Positions 1-8,005 of a stretch of DNA of 64,000 nucleotides are shown here, one piece after another. The stretch's first letter is position 1, and each line of letters begins with the position of its first letter. The stretch spans positions 62,001 to 126,000 of the forward strand of contig NZ_SRXN01000010.1 of assembly GCF_004827385.1 (NCBI RefSeq), written 5' to 3'. The translations under genes and the position numbers were made by a program. Source of the DNA: Ensifer sp. MPMI2T. Its GTDB lineage: Bacteria > Pseudomonadota > Alphaproteobacteria > Rhizobiales > Rhizobiaceae. The notes below the pieces were generated by a model, which had not been told where the DNA came from, searched no databases, and worked only from the letters and a program-made list of their open reading frames with translations.

Positions 1-1
1 T

Positions 2-385
2 CTCGGAGGCGGCCGGCTCCATATCGGCACGCAGTCGATCGACCTCGGCCGTCAGGTTCCGACGGAAGGTCCGGCAACCGTCGGCGTTCGCGCGGAGGAT
101 CTGCGTCTCGTAAGCGCTGGCGAGCAGGCCCTTCTCTTTCGTGTCGATTACGTCGAGGAACTGGGAGCGCAACGCCTCGTCCACGGCGCAATCGACGATC
201 AGATTGTCACGGTCGCGCTTGCGCCGGAGACGCCGCTTTCGGAAGATCTCGCCATCACCATCGCGCCCGAGCGCTTGCATTTCTTCTCGCCGGACGACGG
301 CAGGAGGCTCGATCGCAAGCTGGAACCGGCAACGGGCGCTGCATCCGTCGCTATGAAAAGGGTGAACCTGGAGCCGGCCGTGTGA
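2..385 (+). CDS. ABC transporter ATP-binding protein, C-terminal end (partial)
   Basis: Only the last 127 codons are inside the window, read in the second frame from the edge to a TGA at 383-385. The visible part reads as the C-terminal regulatory (TOBE/OB-fold) region of a MalK/UgpC-type ATPase: a VGVRAEDL motif is followed by a segment around VDYVEELGAQRLVHG and an IAPERLHFFSP stretch, typical of the end of sugar or glycerol-phosphate importer ATPases. The Walker and ABC signature motifs lie outside the window, so the substrate cannot be inferred. The next gene on the same strand starts 247 bases downstream. Confidence 0.75.
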   Translation, partial: LGGGRLHIGTQSIDLGRQVPTEGPATVGVRAEDLRLVSAGEQALLFRVDYVEELGAQRLVHGAIDDQIVTVALAPETPLSEDLAITIAPERLHFFSPDDGRRLDRKLEPATGAASVAMKRVNLEPAV

Positions 386-632
386 TCGAAGGGATAGTTC
401 CGATCAGCGCCATAAACGCGCAGCTGAAGCGCCGGTCTTGCCCAGATCTGCACGGCGATCGGATAATTCGTTCTGTTATTGTTCTTGTTTTTGAGCGCAC
501 TCCGTGCAAGATTTGATGCCGCAACCGGCGGCGGTTGTGGCGGCGCGAGGGCGGGCCGCCGTGACTGGAGCGGGATGAGGAACGTGTGAAGCGGCTTTAC
601 GCGCACCTCCCGCTCTCACTCTAGGGGGCATC

Positions 633-1283
633 ATGGTCGCGCGCGTCAGCACAGTCGCATTCCAGGGGATCGAAGGCGTTCCAGTCGACGTCCAAGTGAT
701 GGTGGCACCCGGCAAGGTCGGCATGCAGATCGTCGGACTGCCGGACAAGGCGGTCGCAGAAAGCCGAGAACGCGTCCAGGCGGCGCTCCACGCGTCCGGG
801 CTGGCGCTGCCGGCAAAGCGGGTCACGGTCAATCTCGCGCCAGCGGACCTGCCGAAGGAAGGCAGCCATTTCGACCTCGCCATCGCGCTCGGGTTGATGG
901 CGGCGCTGGGTGCCGTTCCGGCCGATGCGCTTAACGGCTACGTCGTCATCGGCGAACTCAATCTGGACGGCACCATCGCCGCCGTCGCCGGCGCGCTGCC
1001 TGCCGCCATCGGCGCCAACGCGCTCGGCAAGGGCCTGATCTGCCCAGCGGAAAGCGGCCCGGAAGCGGCCTGGGCAGGATCGGAGATCGACATTCTGGCA
1101 CCGCGCAGCCTGATCGCCATCGCCAATCATTTTCGCGGCACGCAGGTGCTCTCCCGTCCCGAGCCCGCGATCCGGGCCGCTGCTGCCAACCTGCCCGATC
1201 TCGCCGATATCAAGGGCCAGGAAAGCGCCAAGCGGGCGCTCGAAGTGGCCGCTGCCGGAAACCACAATCTGCTCACGGTGTGA
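633..1283 (+). pseudogene. comM: comM (YifB-type Mg-chelatase-like AAA+ ATPase), 5' fragment cut by an integrative element
   Basis: The 216 codons match the N-terminal domain of ComM/YifB (start VARVSTVAFQGIEGVPVDV, then VGLPDKAVAESRERVQAAL, and DIKGQESAKRALEVAAAGNHNLL). ComM is a hexameric branch-migration helicase used during natural transformation; related Mg-chelatase-like proteins are widespread. The ATG follows a GGGG Shine-Dalgarno. After NHNLL the reading frame leaves the family and stops at once, because the element joins here. The missing half, beginning with the Walker A motif, resumes near 15069. Without the ATPase domain this fragment should be inactive. Confidence in the family and the interruption is high; any residual function is unknown. 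Confidence 0.93.
1270..1279. other. attL core of the comM-integrated element
   Basis: TGCTCACGGT at the left junction aligns with TGCTTATGGT at 15067-15076, agreeing at eight of ten positions (TGCT, A, GGT). Joining left-flank bases up to about 1275 to right-flank bases from about 15073 gives CTGCTCATGGTAGG, which restores the ComM sequence NLLMVGPPGSGKS in frame. The short imperfect identity is what a serine-recombinase crossover is expected to leave. The exact two-base crossover cannot be fixed from one sequence. Confidence 0.7.
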
Positions 1284-1455
1284 ACGAAAGACCCCGCATT
1301 GGTGATTTCGTCATGGCTGACAACGCCCTATGAGGGCCGCGATCTGCCGTGGAAATCGATCTCCACACCCGTCGTGGGATTGGGTTTACTAAATACTAGA
1401 CGTTGACTCGCACAATCGAGTAGGGTGATTCGGGGATCAAAGATCGCGGAACGTC

Positions 1456-2223
1456 ATGAAATTTCCAGATACACCGCGTGTGGAATACGTACAAAATCCT
1501 TTGGCGGAGGTAATTTGTCAGCTTCGCTTCCCGCGTCAATTCGCGGTCGAGGGGGCGCTTCCCGTGGATTTGCAAAAACTCTTGGCGAAGGAGTTCCCGC
1601 TCGCAGAAAAGCGGTTCAACGTCGAAGTGGCTCTCTCGGAGAATGAAGAGCTCCCCCGCCCAACGAGGAGAATCAGCTATGATTTCTCATCCCGCAAGCG
1701 TGACCTTACGATTTCGCTGGCCGCTGACTTCGTTGCCGTCACATCCCGCGAGTATCGAAACTGGTCCGCTTTCTCGGAGACCATTCGAACAGCTTGGGAG
1801 GCAGTTCGAGCAACCTACGACGTGAACCTTATTACACGTGTCGGCCTGCGGTATAGAAACATCATCGACCGAGATCGACTTAAGCTGGTGGACGTTCCAT
1901 GGACCGAACTTGTTAAGTCGGAACTCCTGGGCTTTCTGGCGTCGAGCTTGGATGGTGCTGCGCTTGCCGCTGAAGCTGGTACATCCCATTTATTTAGGAT
2001 CGATAACGGCTCTCTAGCGTTAAACAGCAGTCTCGTTCATTCGGACGATCGGACAAAATCGGCCCTACTTATCGACAGCGACTTTTATGTGGAAGATACA
2101 ATAAACGGCGAACAAAATGTCTACATGGACATCCTCAGCGCGTACAACATCGAGGCCGGACGGCTATTCCGGTGGGCAATCAAAGACCGTCTCAGGGAGC
2201 GACTCTTGGCCCCTTCGGACTAG
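1456..2223 (+). CDS. TIGR04255-family protein
   Basis: This 255-residue protein resembles the TIGR04255 family of unknown function. The resemblance rests on an N-terminal segment with VEYVQNPLAEVICQLRFP, a central LITRVGLRYRNIIDRDRL segment and a C-terminal LFRWAIKDRLRERL helix. Length fits the family. No catalytic motif or membrane segment is evident. A short GGAA precedes the ATG. It is the first gene of a same-strand group with the genes ending at 2722 and 3399, and the next gene follows without a clear gap. A TTGACT hexamer at 1403-1408 could be part of its promoter, but the expected -10 is poor. Members of this family often sit in genomic islands, but the function is not known. Confidence 0.75.
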   Translation: MKFPDTPRVEYVQNPLAEVICQLRFPRQFAVEGALPVDLQKLLAKEFPLAEKRFNVEVALSENEELPRPTRRISYDFSSRKRDLTISLAADFVAVTSREYRNWSAFSETIRTAWEAVRATYDVNLITRVGLRYRNIIDRDRLKLVDVPWTELVKSELLGFLASSLDGAALAAEAGTSHLFRIDNGSLALNSSLVHSDDRTKSALLIDSDFYVEDTINGEQNVYMDILSAYNIEAGRLFRWAIKDRLRERLLAPSD

Positions 2224-2722
2224 GGTCATCGATCCCAAGGAGAGGTGTGTCCGCTATCGTCTCGATCAGGGCGAGGCTAGTGGCTATTGGGTTGTTCATG
2301 TTCTCAATCGTCACGCACAGCTCATCACCGATTGGCTTGAAGATGTTGGCGAGGCAACGAACAATCGTCCTGTCATTTATATTGGCTTGGAGGAGGTTTT
2401 GCGGGAAAAGCCGCCGGCCGATATTACGTGGGCGACAAAAGCCCTAGAGCTTCAGGAAAAGCCAACTCACTCGGAACTAGTGAGTGTGGTCAGTGGAATA
2501 TCTAAGCTAATAGCCGAGCGTAACATCGCCATCTTGGGTGCGACCTTAAATGATCTTCTCAAAGACCCGAAGCTTAGGCTTGACGTAATGGTCGCTGCCC
2601 TCAGAGGTAGCTTCCCCGCCCGATCTCAGATCGCGCAGTGGAACGAACTGGTAAACTTGGCCCGGCAGCGTGTCGTCAAGCTTGGTAGAAGCCCGGATAG
2701 CTTGCTTCGCGGACTTGGTTGA
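2117..2722 (+). CDS. Hypothetical protein; start unresolved
   Basis: The reading frame is convincing from about 2225 to its stop at 2720-2722, giving a mostly helical soluble protein (for example RPVIYIGLEEVL and AILGATLNDLLKDPKLRLDV). The start is not settled. The ATG at 2117 overlaps the previous gene by 107 bases and would add an N-terminus rich in S/T/R that looks like an out-of-frame artefact. The next in-frame start-like codon is a TTG near 2383. A Shine-Dalgarno AAGGAG at 2237-2242 precedes a GTG (2247) that is in a different frame. A frameshift is therefore possible. The stop overlaps the next gene's ATG (TGATG). No family recognised. Confidence 0.5.
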   Translation: MSTWTSSARTTSRPDGYSGGQSKTVSGSDSWPLRTRVIDPKERCVRYRLDQGEASGYWVVHVLNRHAQLITDWLEDVGEATNNRPVIYIGLEEVLREKPPADITWATKALELQEKPTHSELVSVVSGISKLIAERNIAILGATLNDLLKDPKLRLDVMVAALRGSFPARSQIAQWNELVNLARQRVVKLGRSPDSLLRGLG

Positions 2723-3399
2723 TGGTGCTGACCGCAGGGCAATTCGAGAATGTCGACCGGGTCGGCCTCGCTATCGGACGCTCGAATGCGACGCAGAACC
2801 ATGTGGGCTTCCTTTATCTGACCGATACCGGCCCGCGTATGCTTCATCTGGCGTGGCATTACCATCTTCAGGATGATGACCCCTACGATGATCCGTGGAA
2901 GGAGTATTTGTGGGCCAATTTTAGCCTCGAAGATGAGGAGAATCGCTCAGCATTGGCGGCTGTCGTCGCAACGGTGTGGACGAACCATACAGGGAACATT
3001 CCCTACGGCTTTTCGTTCGAAGGCTCAGCTTTCAATGCTGACGGTAGCTTTGTCCCTCCACCGATCGGACAGGGATTAACTTGCGCCACCTTCATCGTGA
3101 AGGTGCTTTCCGCCGCAGGCTTCAATCTATTAGACATGACATCTTGGCAAGGCCGGGATGGGGACGCCGAGTGGCGGGCCAAGATCATCGGTTGGCTAGA
3201 GAAAACCGATGGAGTGGATCAAGGCCATATCAACGCGCTCCGCGAAGACATCAACGCCATGAGGATAAGACCTGAAGACTTAGTAGCTGCTGGGATTTCA
3301 AGCCCTTGGCCGGTGAGTTTTGGCGACGCAAGCGCCATCGCTGAGGAGGTGTTAGCTGAGCTGTACGAAAAGGTACCCTTAGAGGGTAGCGCCCATTAG
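2722..3399 (+). CDS. Permuted NlpC/P60-like (YiiX-type) papain-fold protein
   Basis: The ATG at 2722 overlaps the upstream stop as TGATG, so translation is probably coupled. The 225-residue protein has a His in an NHVGFLYL strand (about residue 27) and a Cys at the start of a helix in GLTCATFIVKVL (about residue 121). That His-before-Cys order matches circularly permuted NlpC/P60 and YiiX/LRAT-like enzymes, which act as cysteine peptidases, amidases or acyltransferases. There is no signal peptide, so a cytoplasmic substrate is more likely than peptidoglycan. It ends a three-gene operon. The family call rests on two motifs and overall layout, and the substrate is unknown. Confidence 0.5.
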   Translation: MVLTAGQFENVDRVGLAIGRSNATQNHVGFLYLTDTGPRMLHLAWHYHLQDDDPYDDPWKEYLWANFSLEDEENRSALAAVVATVWTNHTGNIPYGFSFEGSAFNADGSFVPPPIGQGLTCATFIVKVLSAAGFNLLDMTSWQGRDGDAEWRAKIIGWLEKTDGVDQGHINALREDINAMRIRPEDLVAAGISSPWPVSFGDASAIAEEVLAELYEKVPLEGSAH

Positions 3400-3500
3400 G
3401 ACGAAAATACATTACCGCCTGAGTCAAATGCCAGCGCCACCGTCCAGCGTGAGCAACCTGTTGCACATCAACGTAAGTAAGAATTCCGACTGCTGTGTGG

Positions 3501-5114
3501 TCAGTCGGACAGGAAATCCATCACTTTCGAGATGTCGATGTTGCCCAACGGTCCCCAACTGGTCTCTCCAAAAGATAGCTTCGTTGACGCAAGTTCATCC
3601 CTGATGAGGCTGACCTCCTGCGGTATTGAATGACCACTCTTTTTGAGGCGGTCGACGGCTCTATCGATGTTCTGAACGAAGTCGGAAGCCGTATCGATGT
3701 CGATGCGCGCCGCTTCCCGCCCCAGAAAACAATAAGCGCGAAGGGCTTGATCAGCACTCTTGGACTGAACCGCCTTTTCTATGGCTGCCCGATACCCATT
3801 CATCCCCTCTACAGCGTCACCAGACCTGAACGCAATTAGCCCCCCCGTTGCCAGCAATGAGGGGGTCAGCTCGCGTGAGCTTGCAACTGCCCTTTCTAAG
3901 GCGGCCCGCGCAGCGTCAACATCGTCCTCGTATGCGTGTAAGACTGCGAGATTATTCAACAGCATGGGGTTTGTGGGATTTGCGACGAGGGCCGCCTCTG
4001 CAAGTGCAATTCCGCGGCCGAGGGATGATCCAGCAATCGATGCCACGAAGGAACCAAATATTGCGGGCCGCGTGCTGAAACGCTCGATTTCGTGCCACGC
4101 TTCGCTTTCAGTGAGCGCGTCAGACCAAGCCCTGTTGTGGTAGGCCGAACGAGCGGACGCTTCGTGAGACAGCGAAAGGTTCGTTAGAAACTCCTCAGGC
4201 TCAAAGACGTGTGAGTGCGTCCCCACCCACGCGATTTGAGCGACCGCGTTCTCAGTGGGACTTATGGCGCTCTTCCGAAGCAGACGGAGAGCTTGCTTTC
4301 GTGATCCCCCGTCGATTTCGAGCGTGCCCATCTGGGCCGCTAGTTCCGACAGGTCGCGGTCTGTGAAGCGTTCATCCCGTAGCAACGCCTTGGCGCGCTT
4401 CCATCCTCTCGGCGACTTGCCGTGTGCAGCTTCCGTGGCGAGTAAGGCAGCATTTAGCCACGGATCATCAAGTGTGCGGCCTGATCTTGCTAGAATCGTG
4501 ATCGCCCGCTCGGGCTGGTTCGCGTGAACAAAAAACCTAGCAGCCGACCTCAGAACATATCGATCGTTGGGCTGTAGCATAAGTGCGCGCTCGATCAGGG
4601 CTTCGCTCGGTTTGAGTTGACCTAAATTCGCGTGCAACAGCGCCGTTTCAGTCAGTCGGAGAGCGTCCCTCGGATTGAGGCGAAGCAGCTTTTTGCGCCT
4701 CCCGATTTCTAAGCGCATTTCCGCTTCGTTGATTGGCAGGGCAGTGTTGTTAGGGCTAAGAGCACCCTCCAAGAAGCGTCGGGAAAAACCCTTGATAGTT
4801 TCATTCGACACATCGCTGCGCGTAAGGCTTTCCGCCGCCCGAAGCACGACACTGTCATCCCAAGTGTTCGCAACAAGAGCAAAGGAAATAAGCTCCTCAG
4901 CGTCGTACCAATCGCCAGTGCTCAGCCACGCAGCCTTCCGCTTCTCAAACTCGCTATTCAGGAAGTCGTGTGCACTTCTCAATAAATCCGACTGATCTCG
5001 TTCTCTCGTCTTCTGAGAAAAAGAAGCGAACTCACCCGTTGCTATCGCATCCTTAATCGACAGCCAGCGAGGGATGGTGTGGCGCGAAGCCAGGTCATCA
5101 TCTGGGGTGATCAT
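3501..5114 (-). CDS. TPR-repeat protein, partner of the upstream kinase
   Basis: A 537-residue soluble protein. Tetratricopeptide-type helical pairs are visible at about residues 145-210 (NPRDALRLTETALLHANLGQ, then QPNDRYVLRSAARFFVHANQ) and again at about 350-470 (NPTNPMLLNNLAVLHAYEDD). The first 120 residues are helical without an obvious repeat. No enzyme motif, membrane segment or signal peptide is seen. Its ATG overlaps the kinase stop as ATGA, so the two proteins are probably made in a fixed ratio and work together. TPR regions normally bind proteins, so this is a plausible substrate, scaffold or sensor for the kinase. That role is inferred from pairing only. Confidence 0.75.
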   Translation of the reverse strand: MITPDDDLASRHTIPRWLSIKDAIATGEFASFSQKTRERDQSDLLRSAHDFLNSEFEKRKAAWLSTGDWYDAEELISFALVANTWDDSVVLRAAESLTRSDVSNETIKGFSRRFLEGALSPNNTALPINEAEMRLEIGRRKKLLRLNPRDALRLTETALLHANLGQLKPSEALIERALMLQPNDRYVLRSAARFFVHANQPERAITILARSGRTLDDPWLNAALLATEAAHGKSPRGWKRAKALLRDERFTDRDLSELAAQMGTLEIDGGSRKQALRLLRKSAISPTENAVAQIAWVGTHSHVFEPEEFLTNLSLSHEASARSAYHNRAWSDALTESEAWHEIERFSTRPAIFGSFVASIAGSSLGRGIALAEAALVANPTNPMLLNNLAVLHAYEDDVDAARAALERAVASSRELTPSLLATGGLIAFRSGDAVEGMNGYRAAIEKAVQSKSADQALRAYCFLGREAARIDIDTASDFVQNIDRAVDRLKKSGHSIPQEVSLIRDELASTKLSFGETSWGPLGNIDISKVMDFLSD

Positions 5115-6328
5115 GATGTTGCGTCTTGCCGAAAGGTTACTTCAGCCCTCTTTGCGAGCCTGTCGAATAGAGACACGTAGCGGACAAGTGAGAACTGGTT
5201 ACCGGAGGGCACTCTGTCAAGCGGATGGCCTCGCAGGACGGGATTAGGATTGCAGAGTTCAGATGCCGCCTTCGTCAATTCTTCGCTAAAGGGTTTCGGA
5301 ATGCTGGCTTCTAACTCGGCTAGGATGTCAGTGAAACACGTCTGGATGATTGGCAGTGCAGTTTCGTAACTGCCCGACCAAGTACCACGGAGGATTTTGG
5401 GCCTCTGCGCCACGTCCAACCGCGCTAAGAGTTGCTGCGTACACCCGAAGCCGGTTGCAAAGAAGAAAACCATGCTGCCGAGGAGATAGAGGTCGCAGCC
5501 TAAGCGACGGCTCGCGAAATCTGGATCAATGTGGCCATACAAAATCTCCGGTGGTGCATATCCCCAGTCACCGGAAAACATAAGATCGTCGTGGGGGCCG
5601 ACTGTACCATCGCAGACAGAACGACCAAGATCTGCGACGCGGAAGTCCTCCTTCATTCCAAAGCTCAACACATTAGAAGGCTTCAAGTCCTGATGGGCGA
5701 TACGTCTTGAATGAAGCTGACTTAATCCCACTGCCGTGTGGTGCATAGCGCGAAGCCACCAAGCCAAACGTCCGGCTGCGTTTACCTTCTGGATGCGCCG
5801 TCTTACGTCACCATCAGCCAGCTCGAAGATGAGATATGGGGCAGCGTCCTGAAGGTTAGGGCCGACCGAAACTTGTCCGCTTTCAAGCGCGACGACAACT
5901 CGATCCATGTGATCGCCCTCGCAAATCTCGAGTAAGCGCGCTTCGAAGTTGTGAGCTGACGTAATTTCGTGGAGAGCTTTCAGCACATCCACAGCGCCCA
6001 TTGCCGAAGTGAGGTCTATAGCCTTCAGGAAGGCACGTTTCCCCTTCCTCTCAGCTATATATGCGACAGAGAAATGCCCGCCTGTGCCGTTGTAGTTGTC
6101 AGTCTTTTCGCCATTTGAAGGGTCCCAGCCCACCGGCTCAATTATCTCCCAGCCGCTCTCTAATTTTACGCCCAAGAGCCTCCAAGCTCCGGCTCGCATT
6201 TCAATTCCCATAGACGCCCCCACAGGTTGCCACTGCAACCCCAGTTTTATATGCGAGCCGCAGCTTGCGCTAGGCGGGTGAGAGTTCGGAGGCTCGCAAT
6301 TCACAGGCGGTGGGGCGGCAAAAGTCAT
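5111..6328 (-). CDS. Hanks-type serine/threonine protein kinase
   Basis: The 405-residue protein has a recognisable kinase domain. There is a glycine loop in GTGGHFSVAYIAE (about 81-93), an ATP-binding Lys in FLKAI (about 102), the catalytic loop HQDLKPSN (about 212-219, base Asp214), an ADLG metal-binding motif in place of DFG (about 232-235), and GYAPPE (about 256-261). No membrane helix or extracellular sensor domain follows, so it should be cytoplasmic. The ATG has a good AGGGG site. It starts 16 bases after the resolvase stop and overlaps the TPR gene by ATGA, suggesting a three-gene transcript. Phage-defence or stress signalling is a reasonable guess for a kinase in a mobile element, but nothing here proves it. 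Confidence 0.88.
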   Translation of the reverse strand: MTFAAPPPVNCEPPNSHPPSASCGSHIKLGLQWQPVGASMGIEMRAGAWRLLGVKLESGWEIIEPVGWDPSNGEKTDNYNGTGGHFSVAYIAERKGKRAFLKAIDLTSAMGAVDVLKALHEITSAHNFEARLLEICEGDHMDRVVVALESGQVSVGPNLQDAAPYLIFELADGDVRRRIQKVNAAGRLAWWLRAMHHTAVGLSQLHSRRIAHQDLKPSNVLSFGMKEDFRVADLGRSVCDGTVGPHDDLMFSGDWGYAPPEILYGHIDPDFASRRLGCDLYLLGSMVFFFATGFGCTQQLLARLDVAQRPKILRGTWSGSYETALPIIQTCFTDILAELEASIPKPFSEELTKAASELCNPNPVLRGHPLDRVPSGNQFSLVRYVSLFDRLAKRAEVTFRQDATS

Positions 6329-6344
6329 TATCGCCCCTTCACGG

Positions 6345-6977
6345 TCACATGCCCCAAACTGCCAACGCCTTCTCTGCAGCGGCTGGGTCTTCCTTGATGC
6401 GATAGACCGTCTGGCGGCTGAGGCTCGATGCTTGGGCGATCTCTGACACGTTTATGCTCTTGCCGATCAGCTCCATGACCGTCTGGAACTGTTGGCGGCT
6501 ATAGCTGGGCTTCCTCCCCCGGTAGGCGTCATCCTTCTCCTTGGCATTGGCAATCCCAGCCTTCTGTGCCTCCTTCGTGGCCTCAGCTTGTGCCTGTGCT
6601 GACGCGGCCATGAAGCTGATCATGGCGTCCCTCACGGCCATCTGCATGGGGTCTGCGGTCGAGCCGTCGAACGTCATGTTGTTGATGATTGTGCGTATGA
6701 CCACTCCCCGGCGCATGAACTCCCTGATGGTGTCGGTCACGTCCGCGTAGTTCCTACCAAGACGGTCAACCCAACGGACCACCAACGTGTCTCCCGAACG
6801 CAGCATGTCGAAGAGGCGTTTGCCCTCCGGCCTATCCTTCATCAGGACCGAGACACCGGAAACCCCCTGATCGGCGATCACATGGTCGAAGGTGAAGCCA
6901 GCCCTTTCGGCTTGCGTCTGCTGGTGGCTGAGGGTCTGTTCGGAGGTTGAAACGCGAGCGTAGAGGAAGGTGGCCAT
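6345..6977 (-). CDS. Small serine resolvase/invertase
   Basis: The 210-residue protein has the resolvase N-terminal catalytic domain (ATFLYARVSTSEQ, nucleophile Ser10; later VRWVDRLGRNYADV), the long E helix with QAQAEATKEAQKAG, and a C-terminal helix-turn-helix (INVSEIAQASSLSRQTVYRI). I chose the ATG at 6977 because a GGAG lies six bases upstream and the protein then begins at the family's usual position. Directly upstream is a region with the geometry of a Tn3-type res site. It may resolve multimers of the excised element, or be left from an older transposon; no transposase is present. Resolvase, kinase and TPR genes run in one direction with tiny gaps. Confidence 0.92.
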   Translation of the reverse strand: MATFLYARVSTSEQTLSHQQTQAERAGFTFDHVIADQGVSGVSVLMKDRPEGKRLFDMLRSGDTLVVRWVDRLGRNYADVTDTIREFMRRGVVIRTIINNMTFDGSTADPMQMAVRDAMISFMAASAQAQAEATKEAQKAGIANAKEKDDAYRGRKPSYSRQQFQTVMELIGKSINVSEIAQASSLSRQTVYRIKEDPAAAEKALAVWGM

Positions 6978-6990
6978 GCAGGTCTCCATG

Positions 6991-7103
6991 TGTCCGTAAA
7001 GGTGCTGTCCACATGAATGCCTGTCCGAAAGATCAATGTCAACCCTAACGGACAAAAAGAAGTGCACCTCCGTCACGTCCGCTGTCCTATACCCTTGCGG
7101 ACG
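6991..7103. other. Tn3-like res site (subsites I, II, III) of the resolvase
   Basis: Three blocks precede the resolvase gene. Subsite I is a 28-base dyad (7076-7103) with CGTCCG and CGGACG arms and a central AT. Subsite II is a 33-base dyad (7022-7054) with TGTCCG and CGGACA arms. Subsite III is a weaker 25-base block starting with TGTCCG at 6991. Gaps are about 21 and 6 bases. In Tn3/gamma-delta the subsites are 28, 34 and 25 bases with gaps of about 22 and 5. The match in size, order and spacing is the evidence; subsite III has only one good arm. Confidence 0.7.
7014..7042 (-). promoter_or_regulatory. Predicted promoter of the resolvase-kinase-TPR operon
   Basis: On the minus strand a perfect TTGACA (+ strand 7037-7042) is followed after 17 bases by CATTCA (7014-7019). 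The -35 box lies inside res subsite II, so bound resolvase should repress its own transcript, as known for Tn3-family resolvases. The -10 box is weak, so confidence is moderate. Confidence 0.45.
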
Positions 7104-7206
7104 GATGCCGACCCAACGTCGCTGTGGACACACCGCCGCAAGCCTCCCGAAAGGCACGCACCTTAAGTGGTCTCCTTAGATGCACTCATGTTTAGGGGAG
7201 ACAATC

Positions 7207-7521
7207 ATGGCGTTGGTTTGGACCTTGTTGATGCTGGTGCTGGGCATCTTCCAGCTTGCTGCCTTTCAGGCGGGCCTAGCAGACTGGCTTGGGTTTCACT
7301 GGGTGGTATCAATAATTATCGGTGCGGTGGCTCTGATGCTCGGGCCGTTGGGAAGTCTGGCCGTGGCCATCGTCGGCTTCTTCGGCGCGATGGAGGCATG
7401 GAACTGGGAATGGTGGCAGGCTGGTCTGCTCTGCTTCCCGTCGCTGGTTCTGGTCGCTGTCCTCACGGCGGTGAACGGAGCAGCTGGTCTCGGTAGCCTG
7501 ATCTTCAACAGGGGACGGTGA
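7207..7521 (+). CDS. Small membrane protein
   Basis: A 104-residue protein beginning at an ATG with an AGGGGAG site a few bases upstream. It has about three hydrophobic segments: residues 3-20 (LVWTLLMLVLGIFQLAAF), about 30-60 (WVVSIIIGAVALMLGPLG onward), and about 70-95. Short Trp-rich loops (AWNWEWW) separate the second and third. It should be an inner-membrane protein. I do not recognise the family. The next small membrane-protein gene begins five bases after its stop, so the two are probably co-transcribed; they run away from the divergent resolvase promoter. Confidence 0.7.
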   Translation: MALVWTLLMLVLGIFQLAAFQAGLADWLGFHWVVSIIIGAVALMLGPLGSLAVAIVGFFGAMEAWNWEWWQAGLLCFPSLVLVAVLTAVNGAAGLGSLIFNRGR

Positions 7522-7525
7522 GCCG

Positions 7526-7846
7526 ATGACCGACCGCCCTGCGCTGTATCTCCTGATACCTGCGGTTCTGTTGGTGGCTGCAGTGTTGCCGCTTCCCTAT
7601 GGTTACTACACGTTCTTGCGGCTCGTCGTGACGGTGGCAGCCGCGATCACGGCCTACACCAGCTACCAGACCGCACGCTCAATGACTTGGCCTACCATCG
7701 TCATGGGCCTCGTTGCGTTTCTCTTCAACCCCGTTGTGCCGGTGGCATTGAGCCGGTCAGTGTGGCTGCCGATTGATCTGCTGACCGCTGGCGTCTTCGG
7801 GTACATGGCGCTGAGAAACGAGCCAACGCAAGGTACCGAAGCGTAG
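7526..7846 (+). CDS. Small membrane protein (DUF6804-like)
   Basis: A 106-residue protein with four predicted membrane helices at about residues 5-22, 30-47, 53-70 and 78-96. Short polar loops and the motif PYGYYTFLRLVV are seen in the N-terminal half. Length, the FNPVVPVALSR-like loop and layout resemble the DUF6804 small membrane family, whose function is unknown. It starts five bases after the preceding membrane-protein gene and probably shares its transcript. Two hairpins follow the stop, the nearer with a T-rich tail. The pair could be cargo or could support element maintenance; the sequence does not decide. Confidence 0.65.
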   Translation: MTDRPALYLLIPAVLLVAAVLPLPYGYYTFLRLVVTVAAAITAYTSYQTARSMTWPTIVMGLVAFLFNPVVPVALSRSVWLPIDLLTAGVFGYMALRNEPTQGTEA

Positions 7847-7884
7847 CAGGGAGGGGCCACCGGGGGGCACCGCGCAATCCATAT

Positions 7885-7908
7885 ATCTGATCTGGGGTCA
7901 GATTATTT
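7885..7908 (+). terminator. Possible terminator after the small membrane-protein pair
   Basis: ATCTGA and TCAGAT form a 6-bp stem around a seven-base loop and are followed by TATTTT. It lies 39 bases after the stop of the upstream gene. The stem is short, so the call is tentative. Confidence 0.4.
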
Positions 7909-7951
7909 TGCAGTGAACATTTCGGGGAGGCATGCCCGAGAAGACCACGGA

Positions 7952-7991
7952 GGGGACGATGTCAGCTAACTTTTAAGCCCACATCGTCCCC
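7952..7991. repeat. Perfect 11-bp inverted repeat between convergent genes
   Basis: GGGGACGATGT (7952-7962) and ACATCGTCCCC (7981-7991) are perfect reverse complements separated by 18 bases. They lie between the plus-strand membrane-protein pair and the minus-strand paralogue pair. A bidirectional transcription stop is likely, although there is no T-run. Confidence 0.55.
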
Positions 7992-8005
7992 TTCACCGTG
8001 AGGTT

